Assembly (NCBI GenBank): GCA_028345575.1
Contig: JAOMDR010000001.1
Span: forward strand, 1-64,000
Length of the DNA: 64,000 nucleotides
DNA from: Candidatus Nitrosopelagicus sp.
Lineage (GTDB): Archaea; Thermoproteota; Nitrososphaeria; Nitrososphaerales; Nitrosopumilaceae
Direction: 5' to 3'
The stretch's first letter is position 1; every line of letters begins with the position of its first letter. Below the pieces are notes generated by a model. The model had not been told where the DNA came from, searched no databases, and worked only from the letters and a program-made list of their open reading frames with translations. Of this stretch, positions 18,966 to 27,092 are shown piece after piece. A program made the translations under genes and the position numbers.

Positions 18966-19971
18966 CCTCTACGTTTGTTAATTTTATGAGGTTTTGTTGG
19001 TCTTTTTTAGTGATTTCAATTAATTCATATCTTTCTAATCTTTTTACTGCTCTCCACATTGTTGTTCTAGGTAAGAGGAATTTTTTCCTAAGATCACTTT
19101 CTAATGCACTACCACCATTTTCATGAATAAATTTGATTATCTGTTTATCGTCTTCTCTGAGATCTGGCATTTCTAGAACTTTTTCAATATTGAAAGGCTC
19201 ATTCTTTTCTAAAACCGTGGTCTGAGAAGCTGAAACAATTTGTTTTGGTTTATTTTTCATCTTTACTGCGATTGTAGTTATAACAGCAATTGCTACAACA
19301 GCCCCACCTACAACATACACCATAGAATTATCACCTTCTGGTGTAGGAGTTTCTTCAGTTGGTAAAACTTGGGACGATTCTGCGACTGCTAAAAAATATG
19401 TAATTTCGGCAACTCCACTAGGGAGTAAAATTTTGGTTCTTTCAGAATCGACATTCATGTCAATAGGAAATGTTGACATGCCTACAATGACAGAGTTTTC
19501 TGGCATTACTACATTGAATTCAACTGGAGAATCTATCTCAAATGACCACATTTTTCCATCTTTTGAAATTAGCGAATAAGTATCATAATTAATCAGAATG
19601 TTTGAAGACCCCAGCGTCTCAACTTGTAAAATATTTCTTTCAGATTGTGTAGTTAAAGGAAATCCATTTTCATCTTCTGCTACAAGATTTTCTAGAGAAT
19701 CACCATAAAGTGAAACTTCAGTATCAGGAAGAAATGGATCAGATTCTAAAGAATAAGTAACATGCGTAGAACCATCAGGAAAAAGAAAGAAATCGAGGGT
19801 TCGAGTTGAGCCAAAAGAGTGCTGTAGCGGTACGGACATTGCAAGCAGAATTAGGACGAAAGCTGCCATGTGTACGCGGGCCATCAAAATCAGGGCTTCG
19901 GTTGGGCTTAAAAGCATTCCATCATTCTTGGAATCTTCCAACCAACCACAGCAAGCTGACTCTTGGTTCAA
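18949..19971 (-). CDS. Membrane-anchored wHTH transcription-regulator-like protein (signal/ectodomain-TM-wHTH); likely start at internal MARVHMAAF (about 19884)
   Basis: N-terminal signal segment, beta-rich ectodomain, TM 'VYVVGGAVVAIAVITTIAV', C-terminal wHTH 'DKQIIKFIHENGGSALESDLRKKFLLPRTTMWRAVKRLERYELIEI'. Confidence 0.8.
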   Translation of the reverse strand: MNQESACCGWLEDSKNDGMLLSPTEALILMARVHMAAFVLILLAMSVPLQHSFGSTRTLDFFLFPDGSTHVTYSLESDPFLPDTEVSLYGDSLENLVAEDENGFPLTTQSERNILQVETLGSSNILINYDTYSLISKDGKMWSFEIDSPVEFNVVMPENSVIVGMSTFPIDMNVDSERTKILLPSGVAEITYFLAVAESSQVLPTEETPTPEGDNSMVYVVGGAVVAIAVITTIAVKMKNKPKQIVSASQTTVLEKNEPFNIEKVLEMPDLREDDKQIIKFIHENGGSALESDLRKKFLLPRTTMWRAVKRLERYELIEITKKDQQNLIKLTNVEDDKNE

Positions 19972-19973
19972 TT

Positions 19974-20261
19974 CTAATACCTCAGATTCATCGAATTTAG
20001 GAGGTTTTGGAAGTTCTTGAATTCATCAAAGAATTTTAGACCTTTTTCAGTTATCATGAATTTGCGATTTCTATCATCACGTCTTGTTTCGACTAAACCT
20101 GCATTGATCAATTTTTCACATTTATCAAGAACGGCATAGTGAGATAGGTTTGCTCTTCTGGAGATTGCAGACACAATGACGCCCTGCTGGCCTCCATTCA
20201 TGGTAACATCTAAGATGTCTCCCATTATTCCCATTTCGGATCTGTATTGTTGTTTTGACAT
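19974..20261 (-). CDS. Winged-helix transcriptional regulator
   Basis: IVSAISRRANLSHYAVLDKCEKLINAGLVETRRDDRNRKFMITEKGLKFFDEF. Confidence 0.85.
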   Translation of the reverse strand: MSKQQYRSEMGIMGDILDVTMNGGQQGVIVSAISRRANLSHYAVLDKCEKLINAGLVETRRDDRNRKFMITEKGLKFFDEFKNFQNLLNSMNLRY

Positions 20262-20467
20262 GGTCTAGTTTAGGATCTAGAGCTTTATGAGGAACATTTT
20301 GAAATGTCACAGCGGAACGCATAGCGGAACGGGTTTGAAACGGCTAAAAATCGACTAAAAATGGCAATTTTGGTGAAAGTTGTTGAAAATTGTATTTTTT
20401 CGTATGTGTAAAATGTGCGTAAAATTCGTCCGTTCATCTTTTTATTTGAGGAAAATGAAGTTAATTC

Positions 20468-20947
20468 GTGACTGGATTATTAGGTTCTTCCAAAGAAGAC
20501 GAAGGCGGCGAAATGATGGAAGAAAGACCAGCTGAATCTATGCCTGAACCACCTCAAGAAATGGGTCAATCAGACTCAGATATTGGAATTTCATCATTGA
20601 TGAACAAGCGGGCAAAATTAGAAGAGGCTATCGATTATGTTGGAGGCTTGATTGCAAACCTCAAAGAAAAAAGAACTAATCTTGAAAAAGAGATTGAAGA
20701 AGAATCAGTAGACATTAAAAATTTAAAAGAAAAATTAATGAAAGTTAGTGATTATATCGATGAAGAGACACGTGGAATAGAACATCTAACTCAAAAAAGA
20801 AATACAGTTGAAAATGAAGCAGATGAGGTAGGCACTCTAATCTCTTCAATGAGAGAGAAACTATCAGGTATAGACAAAATCATCGATGACGAAGGAAAAA
20901 GAATTACTAGTTTCAAAGAGTCACGAGATAAATCTTCTAGTTTCTAG
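20468..20947 (+). CDS. Coiled-coil hypothetical protein
   Basis: GTG-start ORF; heptad-rich KEKRTNLEKEIEEESVDIKNLKEKLM. Confidence 0.6.
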   Translation: MTGLLGSSKEDEGGEMMEERPAESMPEPPQEMGQSDSDIGISSLMNKRAKLEEAIDYVGGLIANLKEKRTNLEKEIEEESVDIKNLKEKLMKVSDYIDEETRGIEHLTQKRNTVENEADEVGTLISSMREKLSGIDKIIDDEGKRITSFKESRDKSSSF

Positions 20948-20952
20948 AGAAT

Positions 20953-21663
20953 CTACATAAATTTTGATTCAGAAGTTGGAATATCAAATTGCTCCATTCC
21001 AGTTGATGGTACTGAAGGGAACTGTTCTCCTGATTGTGATTCTGCGACTGCTGCTGCTTCTGCTAAGATACTATCAGATTCGGCGTTTGTTGATTCTTCA
21101 ACTCCGAAGGATGATCCGCTGCTGCTGAAGGTTTCAGTCATTAGTCCACCTAACATCTCAGTCATTCTACCAATCTCTTGATCTGCACCTGGCATGAATT
21201 TGACAAGTGATGATTTGAGTCCGTTCATGAGACCGATTGTTGGCATCAATGTGGTGACTGTATCGCCCAAGTCGTGGAAGGTTGTTAATCTTAATTCAAT
21301 TCTTTCTAATCCCATTTTGGCATTAGACATTATTTTGTTAACTTTACGAACTTCTACTAGTTCATTTGATAATACTTTACTTGAATAGGTGTCGTGTGCT
21401 TGTTGAGCAGCGACAATTTTTTGGAAAATTTTCTGATCTCTTTCTTGAAGTTTTTGGCACATACCATCAAGTTTTCCGATTTGAGCCTGTAATCGTTTTA
21501 CAGCCATTTCGACTCTTGGTTTTAGTGATCCTTTTGGTTTGAGAGTATCACCAAGTTTGTCCATGAAGCTTTGCTTCTGAGGAGCTGCCCATTTGTCTTG
21601 GAAACTTGCCATGCGTACTGTTTTGAAATATGTTATTAATTTCCGGTGTGAATAATGGTTCAC
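20953..21663 (-). CDS. cdvB: ESCRT-III/Snf7-like cell-division protein, CdvB paralogue (likely start MASFQDKW, about 21612)
   Basis: KGSLKPRVEMAVKRLQAQIGKLDGMCQKLQERDQKIFQKIVAAQQAHDTYSSKVLSNELVEVRKVNKIM is CdvB/Snf7-like. Confidence 0.85.
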   Translation of the reverse strand: MNHYSHRKLITYFKTVRMASFQDKWAAPQKQSFMDKLGDTLKPKGSLKPRVEMAVKRLQAQIGKLDGMCQKLQERDQKIFQKIVAAQQAHDTYSSKVLSNELVEVRKVNKIMSNAKMGLERIELRLTTFHDLGDTVTTLMPTIGLMNGLKSSLVKFMPGADQEIGRMTEMLGGLMTETFSSSGSSFGVEESTNAESDSILAEAAAVAESQSGEQFPSVPSTGMEQFDIPTSESKFM

Positions 21664-21730
21664 AAATTATAGAAATTGTATGACTAGAATTAACAAAATG
21701 ACTATAATCTGGGAAATTCATGCCTAAATT

Positions 21731-22228
21731 ATGAACAAAACACTCATCGCGGGAGGAATAGTAGCTGTTGCCATTGTGGTTTCAATGGCATATGGTGCTC
21801 AAATGAATCCAGGCGGAAATGAGGAAAAACGTGCAGATTCAGAGATTTGGAATTTCCGTTTTTCAGGACCAGAATTTCATGATATTGCTTCACATCAATT
21901 CGCACCAATATCATTAGACAAAAATGTTCCATACAAATTCGAGTTCGTACCTATGGGAGATTCACCAGAACGTCTGAGAATAACTGTGGGCGGAGACGGA
22001 CATGGAGTTCGAGTATTCTCTGAAGAATTTATCTTAGAAAGAGAATTGGTTGATACTGGAATCTCAAAATACTATACGTGGGATTATTCTGGAGACAAAT
22101 ATTTTGAAATTTCCGATCTGCAATGCAAGAATCAGAATATGTGTAATTATGATTTAATGGTTCAAAGATATGGCAATCTAAAGGGCTCAGTCAGTATTTC
22201 ATTGATTGCGATAGACAGAAGCATCTAG
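21731..22228 (+). CDS. Hypothetical secreted/membrane-anchored protein
   Basis: N-terminal hydrophobic anchor. Confidence 0.6.
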   Translation: MNKTLIAGGIVAVAIVVSMAYGAQMNPGGNEEKRADSEIWNFRFSGPEFHDIASHQFAPISLDKNVPYKFEFVPMGDSPERLRITVGGDGHGVRVFSEEFILERELVDTGISKYYTWDYSGDKYFEISDLQCKNQNMCNYDLMVQRYGNLKGSVSISLIAIDRSI

Positions 22229-22239
22229 GCTGAATAAAT

Positions 22240-22366
22240 GGGGGCGTGGCCCTTCGGCAAAGCAATGTGAGATTCCCTCACTTGTCAGCATCTATGTGCA
22301 TTAACTCTATTTTCTGCTCTGCAGGACCACGCAAGTCTAATCGATAGGATTTACATCCTTCCGCAT
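22240..22366 (-). ncRNA. Candidate structured RNA, probably minus strand
   Basis: GCGTGGCC (22244-22251) pairs with GG-A-CCACGC (22324-22332); CAA-T-GTGAG/CTCAC-TTG hairpin (about 22263-22284); on minus strand AGGAU-GUAA-AUCCU GNRA hairpin (about 22346-22359); minus-strand TTAAATAT box about 24 nt upstream of GCGGAAGG; noncoding and GC-rich relative to surroundings. Confidence 0.5.
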
Positions 22367-22459
22367 TAATTACCGTATGTTATAATCATATTTAAGAGAT
22401 TTGACAAATTATTACAAAAAAAACTAGTGTTTTTTGAAAATTATTATTGATTCAATCTA

Positions 22460-22927
22460 TTGTTAATTATAGAAGGTCAAATAATCAGGGACATGACAAT
22501 AGAGGACGATAAGAAGAAGGGCGGATTATCATTATTTGCAAAACATGCAGTTCAGTTTTACATCGTTGGTGCAACCGGTGTTATAGTAAATTTAGGAATT
22601 TTATACCTTCTAACAGATATCGGAGGATTCTGGTATGTTGCATCTCAAATTATAGCAATCTCAGTTTCAATTACCACAAATTTCTTTTTCAATAGATATT
22701 GGACATTTGGTAGTTTCGTAAAAGATAAACGAAATTCAGTGATGTATATCAAATTCCTCATAGTTAGCGCAATTGGAATGGCAATTCAATTAGGAATTAC
22801 AGTAACTCTAGTAGAAAGTAGTGCATTTTATCATATGTATGGTGCAGGAATTGGAATTGCAGTCGCCAGTGCCATAAATTACGTCCTAAATAGAAGAGTT
22901 ACCTTTGGAATAAAGTTCAAGAATTAA
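22460..22927 (+). CDS. GtrA-like membrane protein (probable start MTIEDDKKKGG, about 22493)
   Basis: Four TM segments with FFFNRYWTFG ... NYVLNRRVTFG signature. Confidence 0.85.
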   Translation: MLIIEGQIIRDMTIEDDKKKGGLSLFAKHAVQFYIVGATGVIVNLGILYLLTDIGGFWYVASQIIAISVSITTNFFFNRYWTFGSFVKDKRNSVMYIKFLIVSAIGMAIQLGITVTLVESSAFYHMYGAGIGIAVASAINYVLNRRVTFGIKFKN

Positions 22928-22954
22928 ATTTGATGAGAACAAAGTGATTTTATC

Positions 22955-23182
22955 ATGAATGCTAGGAAAAAACAGAGAATTGAGATAATTGGGCTTCTAG
23001 TAGGAGTCTGGTTTATTTTATCACTTCCACTTCCATGGCTGATAACAACACCCGATGTAGCACAGCAACAACTATTGATTATAGTTCAAATGACTGGATT
23101 GATATCAGTTCCATTTGTTGGTTTAGCCATAGCATGGACTCTAAAGCCAGAATTAGCAAATAGAGATTTGAAGAATGATTAG
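22955..23182 (+). CDS. Hypothetical small membrane protein
   Basis: Two TM stretches; overlaps next ORF start. Confidence 0.5.
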   Translation: MNARKKQRIEIIGLLVGVWFILSLPLPWLITTPDVAQQQLLIIVQMTGLISVPFVGLAIAWTLKPELANRDLKND

Positions 23183-23993
23183 TGAATTACCGTTTAAATC
23201 AAGTCTGCCTGAATTAGGAAAAATTATTGATGGAATAGTAAAAGCTGGTGAAAAGGTAATTGAGGTTTATGAAACTGATTTCTCAACTGAAAAAAAAGAT
23301 GATGACTCACCAATAACTCAAGCAGATATTGAGAGTAACAAAATTCTAAAGGAGGTTTTGGGAGAAACTGGAATTACTATTTTATCTGAGGAAGATGTAG
23401 ATGATAAAAAAAGATTATCAAATGATAAGATTTGGATAATTGATCCGCTAGATGGAACCACGGATTTTGTAAACAGGACAGGAGAGTTTACAATAATGGT
23501 AGGATTAGTTGAAAAACAAAAATCTGTTTTGGGTCTAATTTATTGGCCTACCAAAAAGAAGATGTATTTGGCTGAATCAGGAAAAGGAGCTTTTCGTCAT
23601 GACGAGGAGTGGGAGAAAATTGAGACTACAATGATGTCAGAAATACAAAATTGTCATGCTTTAGTCAGTAGACATCATCTTTCAGAAAAGGAGAAAAAGT
23701 TGTTGGATGAAATGGAAATTTCAGTTGTTACAAGTATTGGAAGCTCGCTAAAAGTAACAGAGATTGCATCTGGAGATGCCGAAATTTACATGACTACCAC
23801 AAACAAGATGAAACAGTGGGATACCTGTGCCTCTAATTGTATAATTTCCGAGGCCGGTGGAAAGATGACCGATATTTCAGGCAAGGAAATGGTATACAAT
23901 ACAGAATCAGTGAATCATGAAAATGGTGTTTTAGTTACAAATGGATTAATTCATCAAGATGCGTTAAATGCAATTTCTAGATTAGATTCTTAG
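23175..23993 (+). CDS. cysQ: Inositol-monophosphatase family phosphatase, CysQ-like 3'(2'),5'-bisphosphate nucleotidase
   Basis: SPITQADIESNK, SEED, WIIDPLDGTTDFVNRTGEFT, QWDTCASNCIISEAGG; adjacent to cysC. Confidence 0.82.
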   Translation: MISELPFKSSLPELGKIIDGIVKAGEKVIEVYETDFSTEKKDDDSPITQADIESNKILKEVLGETGITILSEEDVDDKKRLSNDKIWIIDPLDGTTDFVNRTGEFTIMVGLVEKQKSVLGLIYWPTKKKMYLAESGKGAFRHDEEWEKIETTMMSEIQNCHALVSRHHLSEKEKKLLDEMEISVVTSIGSSLKVTEIASGDAEIYMTTTNKMKQWDTCASNCIISEAGGKMTDISGKEMVYNTESVNHENGVLVTNGLIHQDALNAISRLDS

Positions 23994-24534
23994 ATTTTAA
24001 AAATTCTAGTACTTCTGCAGCACTCTCATCAAGTGATTTGTTCTCAGTATCTAGAACTAAATCTGCATTGTCTGGTGCCTCATATGGGTCGTCAATTCCT
24101 GTAAATCCCTTAATCTCTCCAGAACGGGCTTTTGCATACATTCCTTTGACATCACGTTCTTCACATTGTGCTAATGAAGCATTGACATAAACTTCAAAGA
24201 ATTTTGTGTCATCACCAATAATCTCTTTTGCGTTTGCACGATTCTCCTTGTATGGGCTGATTAATGATACACCCATTGGAACATTGTGTTTTAGAAGTAG
24301 TTTTGACAAATGAGCAACTCTTCTGTTATGCTCATCTCTTGCCTCTTTTGAGAAGTCTTTTGGAGAGAACCATTCTCTTAGTTCATCACCATCTAAAATG
24401 GCTAGATTTGGTATGGTTTCAGCAAGTTTTCTTACTATGGTGGTTTTACCTGAACAAGGCAATCCGGTCATCCATAAACAAAAGGCCATGTAAATGGCAG
24501 AGAAATTACCGCTTAAGAATGTTATTTTGCCCAA
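23977..24534 (-). CDS. cysC: Adenylylsulfate kinase
   Basis: WMTGLPCSGKTTIVRKLAE, LDGDELREWFSPKDFSKEARDEHNRRVAHLSKLL. Confidence 0.92.
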   Translation of the reverse strand: MGKITFLSGNFSAIYMAFCLWMTGLPCSGKTTIVRKLAETIPNLAILDGDELREWFSPKDFSKEARDEHNRRVAHLSKLLLKHNVPMGVSLISPYKENRANAKEIIGDDTKFFEVYVNASLAQCEERDVKGMYAKARSGEIKGFTGIDDPYEAPDNADLVLDTENKSLDESAAEVLEFLKSKNLI

Positions 24535-25061
24535 TCTTGGGATTCTAGATAATCAATATCTTCTAAAAGAGAGGTAACCTTTTCTGCAATTGCAGATATA
24601 GACTGGAACTGCTCAAACATTTCTTGTTCTTCTTCTCTTGAGAGAATTTCTTTTTCTGCTTTTTCAAAAAATGCTTCTTCTCTTTTCATGTGTTCTATTA
24701 GAAATGTCGAATATACACTCAAAAATCTAGCAACCGGTTCACGTTTGTCTTGACCTTCTTTCCATAATTTGAGATTTTTTGAAATTGATCTTGCTATATT
24801 TCTGCTAAATTCATGTTCAATTAACAATTCACGAATTTCTTTATTCAGATGATCGTATGTTGCAACACATGGAAAGTATGAACCTTCTTCTCTTGTAAAA
24901 TGCACAGAATCTAAAAATTCTGCAATTAGAAAATTAATCTTATCAATATCAGAAAATGGAATATCTACTCCATCGTACAATGCTTTGTATGATTTTGTGA
25001 TTACTTTTTCAAGACGTAAAATATCTTGATGTTCATTTCGTAGAAATTCACTAGCACTCAT
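24522..25061 (-). CDS. Hemerythrin HHE-domain protein
   Basis: EHQDILRLE...FTREEGSYFPC...IEHEFSRNI...FLIEHMKREEAFF spacing of His/Glu ligands. Confidence 0.75.
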   Translation of the reverse strand: MSASEFLRNEHQDILRLEKVITKSYKALYDGVDIPFSDIDKINFLIAEFLDSVHFTREEGSYFPCVATYDHLNKEIRELLIEHEFSRNIARSISKNLKLWKEGQDKREPVARFLSVYSTFLIEHMKREEAFFEKAEKEILSREEEQEMFEQFQSISAIAEKVTSLLEDIDYLESQDWAK

Positions 25062-25065
25062 AATT

Positions 25066-25164
25066 CTAATTTTTTTTCTTGGAGAAAATGGATTTTATTT
25101 TTTCTTTATAGATATCAAGTTCCATCTTGAGGTTTTGAACCATTTCGTCAGATTTATCGCCCAT
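25066..25164 (-). CDS. Very short ORF (32 aa), possible microprotein
   Basis: ATG GGC GAT AAA ... reads MGDKSDEMVQNLKMELDIYKEKIKSIFSKKKN*; below the ORF-track length cutoff. Confidence 0.35.
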   Translation of the reverse strand: MGDKSDEMVQNLKMELDIYKEKIKSIFSKKKN

Positions 25165-25198
25165 GAAAATTATAGAAATTTCAGATTTTTAAAGAGAT

Positions 25199-25531
25199 CT
25201 ATACGCCTAATGTTTCAGATTTTGAGATGTCTAGATTGACCTTATCTCCAACAGATAATCCAAGCTGCTTGTATTCGTGCATGTCTAGTTTGATCGATGT
25301 TGTTCCTGGTGCTGCACCGCCCATCATACCTGGCATTCCACCACCAGAGATCATTTTATTTAGATTTTTCATCATGTCATCCATGTTGGAAAATCCCATA
25401 ACATTTGTTGTAGATGGGTTTGGAGGCTGATTTCCTTCTGCCATATCTTTGGCTAAAGAAAGAGTAACAAGAACATATGGTGCACCGTCCGGGGCTGCAT
25501 CAATTCTCATAACTACAAATTCTTTTCTCAT
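25199..25531 (-). CDS. Hypothetical protein, conserved-looking
   Basis: Intact ORF MRKEFVVMRIDAAPDGAPYVLVTLSLAKDMAEG...GDKVNLDISKSETLGV. Confidence 0.6.
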   Translation of the reverse strand: MRKEFVVMRIDAAPDGAPYVLVTLSLAKDMAEGNQPPNPSTTNVMGFSNMDDMMKNLNKMISGGGMPGMMGGAAPGTTSIKLDMHEYKQLGLSVGDKVNLDISKSETLGV

Positions 25532-25557
25532 ATCATTTACCTGTAAAAATCCATATT

Positions 25558-26934
25558 TTAACTATTCATGTTTTTCATTTTTTGGTCTTTAATTTCATTT
25601 AGTTCGTCTTCGAAAAAGAATTTATCTTCAAAAGCAGGTTTTAGATCATCAAGCCATATTGCATTTTCATCATATTTTGCAAAGAATGGACGGTTTACCC
25701 ACTCTGGATTTCGTCCCTGAAGCATTCTCAGTACAATAACTTTAGTCCCATTTATTTCAGAAACTCCATCAATCTGAACTTTTCCAGGAGTAGCAGACAT
25801 ACTTGGACCTCTAACTGTTCTTCCTAATCCGCTTACTTTTTGAATTGCATGTTGGAAAATTTGATGTGCTTTGACTAGTGGTATTCCAAAGTAATGCTGT
25901 GCTCCAGTATCTCTTACAACAAACATGTAATATGGAATACAACCAAGCTCTACTTGTTTCTGCCACATTTGAGCCCACATATCTGCATCATCATTAATGT
26001 TAGTAAGAAGTGGAGATTGGGTTCTAATTTGAGCACCTGTCTCTCGAACATTTTTGATTGCAAGTTTTACAGCACCTGTTTTTAATTCTGCTAAATGGTT
26101 GAAATGCCCCATTATTGCAAGATGAACCCCTTTTGAGTTTACTCGTCTAAATGTTTCAAGTGTTTCTTCAGCATCATCATCAGAGATGAATTTGTATGGC
26201 CAATAAGATAAGGCCTTTGTTCCAATTCGAATTGTTTTAAGATTTGGTAAATCTGCATCTAAAATTTTATCAATATATGTAGAAAATATTTTTGCCGGCA
26301 TAATCATAGGATCTCCTCCAGTAAACAAAATATCTGAAATTTCGGGATGTTCTTTTACATATTGTGCTAAATCATCTCCTTCTTGCATCGCAAATTTCAT
26401 TTCATCCATACCAACGAATTGTGGCCATCTAAAACAAAAGCTACAATATGCATGACAAGTTTGTCCTTGACTTGGGAAAAAGAGAGTTGTTTCTTTGTAT
26501 TTATGCTGCATTCCATAAAGTTTAGTTCCGTCTTTTAACATTGGAACATTTAGCTCCATTTGACCAGCTGGATGTGGGTTTAATTGTAAACGAATTTTAT
26601 TTGCCATATCTCGAAGTTCCTTTCCAGATGAATTATTTTTTAAAGTTGAGGCCATCATTTCATAATGCTCTGGTTTGAGCATGCCTTTTTGTGGAAATGT
26701 TAGATTGAACATTGAATCACCTGGCACATTATCCCAGTCAATTAATTGCTCAATTACGTAATTATTTGCCTTGAAAGGTAAAACATGTCCAACTACCTCC
26801 ATTTCAAAAATTTGTTCTTCTGTGAAATTTTCAATTTGTGGAATTTTCCTTAGATTTGAAAGCGTGTATGACTTGATCTTTGGTGAAGAATCTATTGTCC
26901 AGATCGATTCTTGTTGATTACTTGTTTGAGCCAT
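25558..26934 (-). CDS. KamA-family radical SAM protein (lysine 2,3-aminomutase-like)
   Basis: CHAYCSFCFRWPQFVG (CxxxCxxC), DILFTGGDPMIMP motifs. Confidence 0.85.
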   Translation of the reverse strand: MAQTSNQQESIWTIDSSPKIKSYTLSNLRKIPQIENFTEEQIFEMEVVGHVLPFKANNYVIEQLIDWDNVPGDSMFNLTFPQKGMLKPEHYEMMASTLKNNSSGKELRDMANKIRLQLNPHPAGQMELNVPMLKDGTKLYGMQHKYKETTLFFPSQGQTCHAYCSFCFRWPQFVGMDEMKFAMQEGDDLAQYVKEHPEISDILFTGGDPMIMPAKIFSTYIDKILDADLPNLKTIRIGTKALSYWPYKFISDDDAEETLETFRRVNSKGVHLAIMGHFNHLAELKTGAVKLAIKNVRETGAQIRTQSPLLTNINDDADMWAQMWQKQVELGCIPYYMFVVRDTGAQHYFGIPLVKAHQIFQHAIQKVSGLGRTVRGPSMSATPGKVQIDGVSEINGTKVIVLRMLQGRNPEWVNRPFFAKYDENAIWLDDLKPAFEDKFFFEDELNEIKDQKMKNMNS

Positions 26935-27092
26935 TCCATAATTACAATAAATCCTCTGTTAAACTTTAGGATCTGACATTTACGAAGAGATTATGCCTGA
27001 AAATGCATATTTTTGAAAAAAATTGACAGTTTTTTTAAAACTTGACGACAAATCTACTAACTTAAGTTTAGGATTCTCAAAAAATATTAGAG

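Noticed and set aside
22240-22366. Possible intron-containing tRNA in the structured intergenic region
   Set aside because: No T-arm consensus, no 7-bp acceptor with consistent D/T arms on either strand
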